A stretch of 64,000 nucleotides of DNA from Streptomyces laurentii (lineage in GTDB: Bacteria > Actinomycetota > Actinomycetes > Streptomycetales > Streptomycetaceae): assembly GCA_002355495.1 (NCBI GenBank), contig AP017424.1:6513501-6577500 (forward strand), given 5' to 3'. The stretch's first letter is position 1, and each line of letters starts with the position of its first letter. The notes below the pieces were generated by a model. The model was not told the DNA's origin. It searched no databases and worked only from the letters and a program-made list of their open reading frames with translations. Position numbers and translations under genes: made by a program. This document shows positions 52,788 to 62,521 of this stretch, one piece after another.

Positions 52788-53171
52788 ATGAAGACCACCA
52801 AGAGGATCGTGGCGGTGGGTGCCGCTGCCCTGCTGGCCGTAGGCGTTGCGGCGGGCAGCGCGAGCGCGGACCAGTACGCCCCCTACATCGGCTACGGCTA
52901 CAGCAACACCCACGATGGTGTGCAGTGTGTCCAGCACGCCATCAACAACTCCCCCACGCCGTACCACGACCTCGCCGAGGACGGGGTTTTCGGCCCCGAC
53001 ACCTACAACGGCATCATCGCCTTCCAGAAGTGGTGGAACGCGGCTGTCGCCGCCCCGCCGCTCCAGGTGGACGGCGTCGTCGGAAAGAGCACCGGCGGGC
53101 CCATGCAGGACTGGGCCGCCGACTGGGGGAACAAGTGCACCAAGGCCCTCCCGAGCTACCCGGCTCCCTGA
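52788..53171 (+). CDS. Small secreted peptidoglycan-binding protein
   Basis: A 127-residue protein with a Sec signal (VAVGAAALLAVGVAAGSASA). The mature part is a PG_binding_1-like repeat: VQCVQHAINN, DGVFGPDTYNGIIAFQKWWN and LQVDGVVGKSTGGPM. Two Cys residues may form a disulfide. There is no catalytic domain. GGAG lies 8 bases before ATG 52788. It may be a wall-associated or regulatory protein. The 250 bases upstream hold no other gene. Confidence 0.8.
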   Translation: MKTTKRIVAVGAAALLAVGVAAGSASADQYAPYIGYGYSNTHDGVQCVQHAINNSPTPYHDLAEDGVFGPDTYNGIIAFQKWWNAAVAAPPLQVDGVVGKSTGGPMQDWAADWGNKCTKALPSYPAP

Positions 53172-53197
53172 TCCTGGTACGGAATCGGGCAGAGCAG

Positions 53198-53239
53198 GAC
53201 CGGAGTCCCGGGCGCCGTCAGGTGCCCGGGACTCCGGTC
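53198..53239. terminator. Strong bidirectional terminator
   Basis: A 16-bp perfect stem (53198-53213 with 53224-53239) and 10-nt loop between the converging peptidoglycan-binding and lipoate ligase genes. Confidence 0.8.
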
Positions 53240-53251
53240 ATCTCTCGGACC

Positions 53252-54307
53252 CTACGGGACCCGCGCCGTCCACTCCGGGGTGGCGAACTTCGATCCGGCC
53301 AGCTCGCGGGCGAGGGCCAGCTCCTCGTCGGTGACGTGGCCCTCCGCGAGGCCGTAGCGCGACCGGAAGGAGGCGATCATCCGCTCGATGACGGCCTCGC
53401 GCGGCAGACCGGTCTGGCGGCGCAGCGGGTCGACCCGCTTCTTGGCGCTCTTGGTGCCCTTGTCGGACAGCTTCTCGCGGCCGATGCGCAGCACTTCGGT
53501 CATCTTGTCGGCGTCGATGTCGTACGCCATCGTCACGTGGTGCAGCACCGCGCCCTCGCCCGCGACCATGCGCTTCTGCGCGGCGCCCGCGATCTTCCCG
53601 GCGTCCGTGGCGATGTCGTTCAGCGGCTGGTACCAGGCCTTGACGCCCATGTCGCCGAGGGCGCCGAGCACCCAGTCGTCGAGGTAGGCGTAGCTGTCGG
53701 TGAACGACAGGCCCTGCACCAGGGCGTCGGGGACGGAGAGGGAGTACGTGATGGTGTTGCCCGGCTCGATGAACATCGCGCCGCCGCCGCTGATCCGGCG
53801 CACCACCTCGATGCCGTGCCGCTCGGCGGCCTCCGGGTCCACCTCGTTGCGCAGCGACTGGAAGCTGCCGATGACCACGGCGGGGGAGGCCCACTCCCAG
53901 ACCCGCAGCGTCGGCGGGCGGCGGCCGGCCGCGACCTCGGCGGTGATCACCTCGTCGAGGGCCATGTGCAGGGCCGGGGACTGCGGCGCCGCGTGGATCA
54001 GCTGCCAGTCGTAGTCGCTCCACTCGGTGGCGTGCGCGAGCGCCCGGCGCACCGCGACCGCGACGCCCTCCGTCGTCAGACCGTACATCTGCGTGCCCGG
54101 CGGCAGCGCCTGGTCGATCCGGGCGGCCAGACCGGCGGCGTCGGTGTCGGACGGGGCGCCTTCGAGCGCTCCGTCGATGGCCTCGATCGCCTCGTCCGGC
54201 TCCAGGAAGAAGTCGCCCGCGACCCGGACCCGGCGCAGCGCGCCGTCCTCCACGTCGAGATCGACGACGACCAGCTTGCCGCCGGGGACCTTGTACTCGC
54301 CGTGCAC
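53252..54307 (-). CDS. lplA: Lipoate-protein ligase family protein
   Basis: A 351-residue protein. A ~90-residue N-terminal part (HGEYKVPGGKLVVVDLDV, then AGDFFLEPDEAI) resembles the LplA accessory domain, normally C-terminal in E. coli. The BPL/LplA catalytic domain follows, with VVRRISGGGAMFIEPGN and the lysine in DAGKIAGAAQKR. It attaches lipoate to E2 subunits of 2-oxoacid dehydrogenases or GcvH. GTG 54307 is preceded by GGGAGG. This swapped order is typical of Streptomyces homologues. Confidence 0.82.
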   Translation of the reverse strand: MHGEYKVPGGKLVVVDLDVEDGALRRVRVAGDFFLEPDEAIEAIDGALEGAPSDTDAAGLAARIDQALPPGTQMYGLTTEGVAVAVRRALAHATEWSDYDWQLIHAAPQSPALHMALDEVITAEVAAGRRPPTLRVWEWASPAVVIGSFQSLRNEVDPEAAERHGIEVVRRISGGGAMFIEPGNTITYSLSVPDALVQGLSFTDSYAYLDDWVLGALGDMGVKAWYQPLNDIATDAGKIAGAAQKRMVAGEGAVLHHVTMAYDIDADKMTEVLRIGREKLSDKGTKSAKKRVDPLRRQTGLPREAVIERMIASFRSRYGLAEGHVTDEELALARELAGSKFATPEWTARVP

Positions 54308-54384
54308 CGGACCTGCCTCCCAGCCCGTCGGGGGTGAATGCCGCCAGCGTACTCCGGCGACGGTGTGTGCCCGGCGGGCCGGGC

Positions 54385-56417
54385 CTATCTCCTCACCCGG
54401 CTGCGGACGGCCAGGGCGGCCAGTCCGAGCAGGGCGGGTTCGACGATCCGGGAGGCCATCTCCACGTATGTCCCGATGGGGCTCAGCTGCTGTCCGGAGG
54501 AGCGGAATACCACGGAGTTGACGACCACCCGCACCGACTTCTCGAACCGTTTGGCCGTCACGCGGCCGCGGTACGGCCCGCGCGGACCGGCCGGATCCGG
54601 GGTGTCGGTGACGAGGGTGATGCTGTCGCCGCTCACCTTTCCCGTACTCCGGGCCTTGGGATCGTCCTGCGGCAGACCCCACAGCATGATCGCCAGAACG
54701 GTGGCGGTCACGGCCAGGAGCAGCCATCCGAGGGCGCGCGTGGCCCGCAGGCCGTATCCGGACGTCGCCCAGTACAGGCGGAGGAGGGCACGTTCACCCC
54801 GGGACGACTCGGGGTCGTGGCGGCGCATCTCCATCTCGCCGTAGTAGAAGTCGGCCGCCCCCGGCTCGTTCCTGCCGTCCTCCAGGGCCTTGCGCAGCTG
54901 CCGGTACACCGGTGCCAGCACGGTGGGCTGGGGGATGCTCGCGCCCGCCGGAGCGGGCGTCCAGCCGGACGCGGCGTACCGCGTGGCCCGCCAGTGGTGT
55001 TCCTCGATCAGGGTGCGGCGACGGGTCCAGCGCCATCCTTCCGGAGGCGGGGGAAGAGGGCAGCGCCCCTCCAGTCCGAGCTGGTCGAGATGGACGGCCC
55101 CGATGAAGTGGCAGTGTGTCAGGTCGATCTCGTTCAGGGCGAGTTGGGCTGCGTCGACACCCCGGAGGGAGGTGAGGCGTACGCCGGGATCGGTGGGGTC
55201 CTGCCCGGTGCTCTCCTCGCCGTCGTCCGGGACGACGGGGCGGGGCCGGCCGGTGACGCTGACCGGGAAGTCCAGGACGGCGTCCGTCAGGTCGACCTCG
55301 GCATGACTGAGGCGCAGCGTCGCGGTCGTGCTCCACCGGGTCCGCCGGCAGCGGATGTTCCGTGCCGCGGCCTCGATGGTCACCGCGGACCGGAAGACCG
55401 CGCCGGAGAGGTCCAGGGTCCCGGCGAACGCCAGCGGGCCCAGCATGGCGGTCTTCTCGAAGGCCGCCTTCCGGAAGGCGAGGGTGCCGTGGATCTCGGC
55501 CCCGTCGAATCCCGCGTCGCCGGTGATCTCCGCCCCGGAGAATCCGGCGCCCTGACGGAAGTACGCGCCGTGGAACGAGGCGTCCCCGCCCATCGTGGCG
55601 GAGTCGAAGCGCGCGTCCCGGTCGAACCACGCCCCGTCGAACCACGCCGTGTGAGCGAGGGATGCCTTCGTGAACCGGGCGTCCTGGCGGAACGCCGCGC
55701 CGTTGAACCAGGCCGCCCCGCCGATCCGCGCCCCGGTGAACAGGGCGATCCCCAGGAACTCCGTCCCGCTGAACGTCGCGTCGCCGCCGACGCCCAGGTC
55801 CTGGAAGACCGCGTTCCCACCGATGCTCTCGACCGCGAAGCGGAGCGCGCCGGCGATCTCGGCCGTGTGGAACCAGGCCGCGCCGAGGATCTCCGCGCCG
55901 TCGAACCAGGCGTCGTGCGCGACCTTCGCCTCCCCGAACCTGAGGTCTCCCTCGAACCGGGTCCCGACGCAGGAGACGCCGCCCCCGAACCGGGCCCCGC
56001 CGAAGGAGGCGACCCCGGTGACATGCGCGTCGTCGATACGGGCGTCACCGCTGAACTCCGCCTCGTCCAGCAGGACATGACCCAGCCGGGGCCGTCCCGT
56101 CGACAGGTCCCGGACCGCGGACAGCAGGTCGTCCAGCAGTCGCGGGGTGAAGGGGGTGCCGCGGTGGTCGAGGTCGCTGCCGGGGGCCAACCCCGCCAGG
56201 TACGCGGCTCGTTCGGCCGTGCCGAGGTGTGCCAGGCAGGCCGCGTGGGGTTCGACGCGGCGGCCGCGGCAGAGCCCTCCGTCGGCGTACTCGCAGTGCG
56301 GCCAGTCGGGGGCTTCGGGCGTGAGGGTGCCGGAGGGCGAGGTGATGGCGAACTCCTGTGCCGGCGAAGGGACATGGATGGTGTCGGTCGTGAGGTGTCC
56401 GGAACGCCGGGACTCAC
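54385..56417 (-). pseudogene. Pentapeptide-repeat membrane protein, frame broken near 5' end
   Basis: The main frame gives over 600 residues: a WPHCEYADGGLCRGRR zinc-finger-like N terminus, about 20 pentapeptide-type repeats (GDARFTKA, GAAWFNGAAF) forming a beta-helix, then two C-terminal helices (LGWLLLAVTATVLAIMLW and EPALLGLAALAV). That frame has no ATG or GTG start before an upstream stop. A GTG at 56417 overlapping the lipase stop, and an ATG at 56375, lie in the neighbouring frame. One extra base in the G5 run 56308-56312 would join them as SRPKPPDWPHC. The gene is otherwise intact, so a homopolymer under-call or a recent mutation is likely. Confidence 0.65.
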
Positions 56418-57819
56418 TCGGTGTACAGCGTGATCATCGCCTTGTCCGTGTGCCGTGGATCCTCGGCGAAGGCCTCCACCAGCCAGCGCCCCGGCCCCCC
56501 TTCCACCCGCGCGCGCAGGAGTCCCGGCGCGTCACGGACCAGGAGGACCGGCTGCTCGGCCCCGCGGGGAAACCGCCGCATGACGGCTCGCACGTTCCGG
56601 TCCCGCAGGTCGGTTCCCAGGACGGCGACCTCGAACGGTTTGCCGGCGACGGCTTCCGCGGGAGCGTGCAGGGTGATCTGGGTGTCACCGGCGAGCATGG
56701 CGTTCACCGGGAGGCCCTTCCGGATGGCGGAGACCTTGTCGCCGAGGGCCGCGGAGCTCGCCAGGTCGGCGTGCCGGTGATCCGTCCAGAGCATGTCCCC
56801 CAGGTCCTCGGGACCCCAGCCGGCGAGGGCCGACTCCCGTGGCACCGTCCCGTCTCCGGGACCCAGATCGTAGGCCGGGCTCGACAGGTCGACGTCCTGC
56901 CCGTCGGCGGTGAGCGCGACGGTGCGCACCGTGGGGTGGGCGGTGCTCCCCAGGCCGTACACCCGGTAAGGCGGCCGGCCGTCGGGGTCGGTGCGCCGAT
57001 GCGCCTCGCGCGCGCTTCGGATCGCGTGGTGGAAGGACAGGGCGTCGTCGACGAGGGCCGTGGGCAGGCCGGGCACGGGATACCTGTCGTCGGCGATGGT
57101 GCGCGGACGCGACTTGCCCGTGACGCGGACCGCGTCGTACACCGGCAGGAGTTGGGCCACGGACGGCAGGCCGAGGGCGAAGGTGCGCAGGATGTCGTTG
57201 AGCCCGCGCGCGGCGCTCCCCGCGGCCGAACCGTCCCCGGCGCCATGGCCGGTCAGCAGCCGCAGGGCCTGGGCCATGCCGTCGTTCGGCGAGCCCAGGG
57301 TGACCAGGGTGCGCGCGGTGTCCCGGCCGCCGAGGCATTCGAGGTAGTAGCGGCCGACGAGGCCGCCCGTCGAATGGCACACGAGCACGACCCTCGGCTC
57401 GTCCGGGCGGTCCGGATAGCGCCGGTCGACCTGCTCGGTCCACCGGGCGAGTTCCCGCGAGATCCGGCGCCCGAGCTCCTCGGCGACGAGCCGGTGGGAC
57501 AGCCGCCAGTCGTACGGGAAGGGGACGTACTGCCCGTCGACCGGATCGCCGAGCGCCGCGCGCAGGTCCGGGTAGCCCGCGCAGGACAGCAGTCCCGGCA
57601 TCGAGTCGGGCGACGTCAGCAACTCGTCCGCCACCAGCCGGAAGCGGTCCTCGGGCGCCTCGTCGCCCAGGCCCGGGGGAGGGCCAGGGGTGCCAGCGAC
57701 GCGGCCGAGGGCCGGGACCGGAGCAGGGCGTCGCCGCACTCGCTCCACACGTCCCGGCCGTGCCTGGTCAGCCGGCTGCCGAGGAATCCTGGTACGAAGA
57801 CCACGAGGTCGTGCTCCAC
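56414..57819 (-). pseudogene. LCAT-like lipase/acyltransferase, frame broken once
   Basis: GTG 57819 opens MEHDLVVFVPGFLGSRL, the start of lecithin:cholesterol-acyltransferase-like hydrolases. The frame slips at the G5 run 57675-57679: adding one base turns LPRAWATRR into LPPGLGDEA and joins the second frame (DRFRLVADELL). The rest carries the nucleophile in VLVCHSTGGLVGRYY, the Asp in GPGDGTVP and His in DHRHADLAS, plus a ~90-residue C-terminal beta domain. No signal peptide is present, so it acts inside the cell. It lies 103 bases after the caspase-STAND gene on the same strand and may be part of that system. Confidence 0.78.
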
Positions 57820-57922
57820 TCACACACCCTTCTTCGTCGCACGGCCGCTCATGCCGTGTTCTCTGTCCGCTGATGCTGATTCGATTTAGGGGGCCGGGGC
57901 CGGGGCGGGGCCTGGGACACGT

Positions 57923-60900
57923 TCACGCCGGACCCGGCTCCCGGGGCCCGAAGAACGCGTGCGGCAGCCGTACGAGATCGCACCGGTCGTTCCCTTGCAG
58001 CGCCACCACCAGGCCCTCCGGATCCCGGGCGGCGTCCATGGTGTGCACGGTGTAGCCACGCCACGGGACACCCTGCCCGTGCAGCCACGCCTTGGCCCGG
58101 ACGTCCCACACGCGCAGGGCCGCCCGTTCGCCGGAGACCAGCAGCAGAGGGTGCTCCGGAGGACCCGCGAACCGCAGCGAGGTCACCGCCCCGGGACCGT
58201 GGTCGAGCCGTACGGGCTCCTTGGTGAACCGGGACGAACAGTCCTTCAGATGAATGCCGTTGTCCGACCAGGCCAGCAGGGGAATGGACAGCTCGTCCTC
58301 GGCGTCGTACAGCTCGCCCAGCGTGAGATGGGAGGGGAACACCCCCGGGACGCGGTGCGCCGACGTCAGGCCCTGCGCGCCGTGCTTCCAGAGGCCCAGC
58401 TCGTCACCGAGATCGGCGGCGAGCCAGTGCGTCCCGTCGCGCATGGCCCGGGCGTCCAGTCCGCAGCAGCGCAGCCCGGCGGGCACGGGCCGTCCTTCGT
58501 GCCAGTCGAACCCGGAGCCGGACGCGCCGGTCCGCAGCTCGCCGTGGGTGACGCGATGCCGGTCCGGTACGTGGATCCGCAAGGCCGTCGTCGCGTGGTC
58601 GACGGCGAGGCCGATGGACGTGACCGGTTCCCCCGCGTCCCCGCCGAGCACGAGGTCGTGGAGGGACTCGACCGAGAGGTCCTCGGCGAGGCGCCACACG
58701 CGGACGGTGCGCTCGGCGGCCGCGACCACGGCCCAGGCGCCCGGCAGGCGGACCGCGGCCACGGCGGTCACCAGCTTCAGATGGGTGAGGACCGTGGCGG
58801 GGAGATCGGCCGGAGCACCACGACCGGGCCGGGACACCCTGATCTCGTCGTTCCAGGTACGGCACAGCAGCGGCGGCCCGTCCGGCGCCTCGGCCAGGGC
58901 GACCGCCGGTCGCTGGTTGCTGGGCCGGCGCCGCCGTCCGTACCTGGCGGCGAGCGCCGGGGCCACGTCGAGCATGCGGATGTCGGGGCCGTCCGCCACG
59001 GCGAGCAGTCCCTGGCCGCCCGGATCGAAGGCCATGGCCTTGCGGGGAGCCGTCAGCTGGAACTCCGCCTCGCCCGACGGATCCTCGACGTCCCAGATAC
59101 GCACGCCGACCTCCTCGTACCCGGCCAGGAGCACGGTGTCGCCGTGGCGTCCGAAGGCGAGTGCTCCGGCCGTGGAACGGAGTTCGCGGACGAGCCGCAC
59201 GGTGGGCGGCGCGGAGGGGGCGGCCGGGTCGGTCGCACAGTGCCAGACGCGCACCCTGCTCCCGTCGGCGACGGCGATCCAGCCGTCCACCCGCTCCGGG
59301 TGCGGCGTCCGGTCGTCCACCGGGCCGGTCATCGCCGCGGCGGCGAGCGCCGGGTCGTCCAGGCCGCAGAGGACCACCTTCTTCGTGAGCCGGCGGCCGG
59401 ACCGGTCCGTGAGCCGGTCGACCTCGACGAGGACGGCGGCCCGCTCCCCGGCGACCAGGGCGAACAGGCGGGGCCCCAGGGCGAGCGCCGCGAGCCGCCG
59501 TACGTCCATCGTGGCGATCTCCGTCAGATGCGCGCCGTCCCGGCCCATGTCCTGCTTCCAGGACCACACCCAGACCCGCCGTCCGTCGGCGGCCAGCACG
59601 ACGGTCTCCGAGGGACTCTCGGCCGCGGCGAGACCGCCGACTGTGCCACCCCAGCGGTAGACGTGGTCGGGCAGGCGGGAGCCGGAGTGCCAGAAGTAGA
59701 GGGCCCGGTCGTCGCGGGCGATGGTGGTCCAGTGCGGGCCCGCGCCCACCTCCCGTACCTCGGTGAGGGCGTTCCCGCGTTCGTCGGCGGCTTCCCGGGT
59801 CCGGCGGGTCAGCAGCCGGGTGCCCGAGTCGGGGTGGAGAACCAGGATCTCGCCGCGCCCGCCGGCGGTCAGCGTGTCCCCGAGCATCAGTTCCGCCGCG
59901 CCCGTGCTCGCGCGCCAGCTCAGCGTCCGGGCCCCGCCCAGCGGGGCCGCGCGACGCCACTCCAGCGGGTCCGGCGGCATGTCGGTCCAGTACTCCTGCC
60001 AGGGCAGGAAGCCGTCGATCCCCGCTGACGTCCGGTAGGTGGCGTCCCGGTGGCTGACGAACGCCGTCGCGCTCAACAGGGTTTTGCGAGACAGCAGTTC
60101 GTCGTGGGGGGACGTGGCGGACAAGGCGCGGAAGGCTCCGCCGATCCGTCCGTAGAGCGCCGCCCCGTCACAGTCGCGGGCGAGCGTGGCGGCCAGCGGC
60201 ACCATCACATGGGGGTTGGTTCGCAGCAGGAAGGCCACGTCCTTGAAGAGTTCTCGCAGTTCCTCCGGCCCGACCTCGGCGGCATGCGCCCCCAGATAGT
60301 CGAACGTGTAGTCGTCCGCGCCGCTCCAGCCGGGACCGGGCAGGGCGCGAAGCGCCCTCACCACCGTGCGATGGGCGTCCTGCGCGCTCGACGCGGCCTG
60401 GGCGAGGAAGTACGCGCCGTAGCTGGGGTGGGCCAGGCGAAGCGTGGTCTTTCCGTCGCGGCCGGTGGCCTGCGAGGCGACGATGCCGCCGTCGGCCCGT
60501 CGGCACACGTGTGCCAGATCGCCGCGGGTGAGCGCGGGACTGCCCGGATCGCGCAGCGCGTTGGCGAGCGCGAGCCAGGTCCGTCCGGGCTTCAGACCGA
60601 GCCCCTGGGCCACGGCCAGCGGGCGCAGGACCTCGTGCGCGCGCCTCGCCCGCCGCTCCGAGGTGAGATGGCCCATCTCCTCGGCCAGTCGCGTGCGCAG
60701 GTCCATCCCGCCGTGCCGCATCCACGGCTCGAGTTCCTTCTCGGTGACGGCGCGGCCGCGGCGGGCGAGCTCCGTGGCGGCGAGGCGAGCCACCAGGAAC
60801 GAGCCGTGGCTGTGGGAGGCGACGAGCCGGGAGGTCCACTCGCGCTCGCTCCTCCTCTCGTCTCCTCGGTAGGGGGAACGCGCCGTGTCGAGTACGGACG

Positions 60901-62449
60901 CGGCCATGGCGGCGATGCCGCTCCGGGCCTCCTCGTCGTCCTCGAGGACCACCGGACCCACGCTCTGGTCCAGGGTGTCGAGGAGCGACTCCTCCTCCGT
61001 GCTCGCGGTGGCCCGCCGTCGGGGCTGGGCCCTCGTCCCCACGACCACGCGGACCCCCCAGAGCCCGGACAGCGGGTTCAGCAGATGGCGTGCGATGTCG
61101 TGGGCCTGCTCGGGCAGGGCCTCGTCGAGGGCGTCGAAGAGCAGATTGAGGGAGAAGTTCGCGGTGGAGACGAGGGTGTCGACCGCGGCGCGGAACTCCT
61201 CGGGGGTGACCGGCCGTTCGGGCAGCGGCCCCACTCCCTCGAGAGCGGTCAGCACGTCCCAGAGCAGCTCCATGAGCGAGTGGATCGACTGCCCTCGGCA
61301 GCTCAGGGCGGCGTGCACGGTGCCGGCCCGGGGCAGCGTCGAGGGGTCGAGGTCGGGACCGAGCGCCTCCCGCTGGCCCGGCAGCGACGTCAGGGCCAGC
61401 CGGCCGAGCAGCGCGGTCTTGCCCATGCCCGCGAGGCCCGTCACGGCGAGCAGCCCTCTCGGGTGGGTGTCCATCCAGCGCACCACCCGGGCCAGGGCGC
61501 CGTTCCGGCCGGCGAAATGAAGGTCGAGATGGCCGCCGGTCTCCAGACCGAACTGTTCGGCCTCGACCCACGGCTTGCGCCGCTTCAGTTCCGCCGGTGT
61601 GTACAGGCGGCGCCCGCTGTCCTGGAAATAAGGGTTGTCGAGGAAGTTGTTGGGCAGGGACCGCACTTCCGTGTAGCCGGGGCGCTGTCCCGCCTCGTCG
61701 AGTCCGGCGGCCGCGGCCTCCGCGTCCACGGCGTCCCGCAGATACGGCAGGGGAAGGTAGAGGGCCGACGGTTCGAAGGGGCGGGCGTGATCGGGGGCCA
61801 CGAAACCGGGCTTGGCCAGAGCCTCGTCGAGCCACTTGACCCAGCGCCCCTCGGGGACCTCCGCGTCCGTCCCCGAGGTCCCGATGACGGCGAAGCCCGC
61901 CCGGCGGCTCTGCCGGGCGCCGGCCACGCTCGTGCGGTCCTGGGCCAAGGCCCGGCGCAGGGCCGCGGGCAGGTCGTGGGAGAAGCACGCGTCGACGATC
62001 AGAAGGGTGTCGGTCTCGTGGTCGGGGCGCAGGAGGCGGTCCACGAGATCCGTCAGGGCGAGGGCCCGCTCCGGCGCGAAGCGGCCGTCCTCCCAGGAGT
62101 CCGCGCAGGCGAGGAAGTAGCCCTGGTCCTGCCGGTGGAGTCCGTGTCCCGTCCAGTAGAGGATCCTCCGCTCCGCGTCGTGGGCCAGGAAGTCCTCGAT
62201 GGCGTCGCCCAGTTGGCGGCGCGTGGCCCCGGCCTCGTCGAGGCGGACGGACCTCCCGAAGCCCAGCGCGTCTCGCGCGATGTCGGTGAACCGGCCGCGT
62301 ACGCCGGCCACGTTCCTCAGCCGGATCTGCTGCCGCCTGTCCTCGTCGGGGTGGCGGTAATCGGACACGGCGACGGTGCCCACGAGAGAGGCGGCCCGCC
62401 GCCTGGACCTGATCAAAGTCAGATGCTCGCCCACATCGCTCCATATCAT
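57923..62449 (-). CDS. Caspase-like protease / STAND NTPase / beta-propeller fusion
   Basis: A 1508-residue protein in three parts. Residues ~10-215 form a caspase-like (C14) protease with His102 in LYWTGHGLH and Cys155 in LIVDACFSH. Residues ~310-800 form a STAND-type P-loop NTPase with Walker A GLAGMGKT (Lys344), Walker B LLFDALDEA and a helical arm region. Residues ~830-1508 are WD40-like propeller blades (VRIWDVED, VRVWRLAED, LRVWDVRAK), enough for about two propellers. Such proteins are thought to sense a ligand through the propeller, oligomerise on NTP binding and activate the protease. ATG 62449 follows GGACGAGG. The frame extends upstream to 63556, but that part is antisense to the next gene. 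Confidence 0.85.
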   Translation of the reverse strand: MIWSDVGEHLTLIRSRRRAASLVGTVAVSDYRHPDEDRRQQIRLRNVAGVRGRFTDIARDALGFGRSVRLDEAGATRRQLGDAIEDFLAHDAERRILYWTGHGLHRQDQGYFLACADSWEDGRFAPERALALTDLVDRLLRPDHETDTLLIVDACFSHDLPAALRRALAQDRTSVAGARQSRRAGFAVIGTSGTDAEVPEGRWVKWLDEALAKPGFVAPDHARPFEPSALYLPLPYLRDAVDAEAAAAGLDEAGQRPGYTEVRSLPNNFLDNPYFQDSGRRLYTPAELKRRKPWVEAEQFGLETGGHLDLHFAGRNGALARVVRWMDTHPRGLLAVTGLAGMGKTALLGRLALTSLPGQREALGPDLDPSTLPRAGTVHAALSCRGQSIHSLMELLWDVLTALEGVGPLPERPVTPEEFRAAVDTLVSTANFSLNLLFDALDEALPEQAHDIARHLLNPLSGLWGVRVVVGTRAQPRRRATASTEEESLLDTLDQSVGPVVLEDDEEARSGIAAMAASVLDTARSPYRGDERRSEREWTSRLVASHSHGSFLVARLAATELARRGRAVTEKELEPWMRHGGMDLRTRLAEEMGHLTSERRARRAHEVLRPLAVAQGLGLKPGRTWLALANALRDPGSPALTRGDLAHVCRRADGGIVASQATGRDGKTTLRLAHPSYGAYFLAQAASSAQDAHRTVVRALRALPGPGWSGADDYTFDYLGAHAAEVGPEELRELFKDVAFLLRTNPHVMVPLAATLARDCDGAALYGRIGGAFRALSATSPHDELLSRKTLLSATAFVSHRDATYRTSAGIDGFLPWQEYWTDMPPDPLEWRRAAPLGGARTLSWRASTGAAELMLGDTLTAGGRGEILVLHPDSGTRLLTRRTREAADERGNALTEVREVGAGPHWTTIARDDRALYFWHSGSRLPDHVYRWGGTVGGLAAAESPSETVVLAADGRRVWVWSWKQDMGRDGAHLTEIATMDVRRLAALALGPRLFALVAGERAAVLVEVDRLTDRSGRRLTKKVVLCGLDDPALAAAAMTGPVDDRTPHPERVDGWIAVADGSRVRVWHCATDPAAPSAPPTVRLVRELRSTAGALAFGRHGDTVLLAGYEEVGVRIWDVEDPSGEAEFQLTAPRKAMAFDPGGQGLLAVADGPDIRMLDVAPALAARYGRRRRPSNQRPAVALAEAPDGPPLLCRTWNDEIRVSRPGRGAPADLPATVLTHLKLVTAVAAVRLPGAWAVVAAAERTVRVWRLAEDLSVESLHDLVLGGDAGEPVTSIGLAVDHATTALRIHVPDRHRVTHGELRTGASGSGFDWHEGRPVPAGLRCCGLDARAMRDGTHWLAADLGDELGLWKHGAQGLTSAHRVPGVFPSHLTLGELYDAEDELSIPLLAWSDNGIHLKDCSSRFTKEPVRLDHGPGAVTSLRFAGPPEHPLLLVSGERAALRVWDVRAKAWLHGQGVPWRGYTVHTMDAARDPEGLVVALQGNDRCDLVRLPHAFFGPREPGPA

Positions 62450-62521
62450 GTCCTCGTCCGATGTCCGTAGCTCTACCAGGCCCGAAGATCCGTGTACAAG
62501 GTCCTGGAAAGGAAGTTGACG
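62450..62521. promoter_or_regulatory. 72-bp divergent region between STAND and Nudix-like genes
   Basis: Both genes must be expressed from this short space, which holds an AAAGGAAG ribosome-binding site (62508-62515) for the plus gene. No palindrome or standard promoter is obvious. The compactness suggests co-regulation. Confidence 0.45.

Noticed and set aside
56190..56190. TTG at 56190 as the start of the pentapeptide-repeat protein
   Set aside because: Protein-like sequence with a Cys/His motif continues upstream in the same frame, so this start would remove a plausible N-terminal domain.
58000..62470. Long plus-strand open frames of several hundred residues opposite the caspase-STAND gene
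   Set aside because: They are Arg/Gly/Ala/Pro-rich antisense shadows produced by high GC third positions and show no domain motifs, while the minus strand carries clear caspase, P-loop and propeller motifs.
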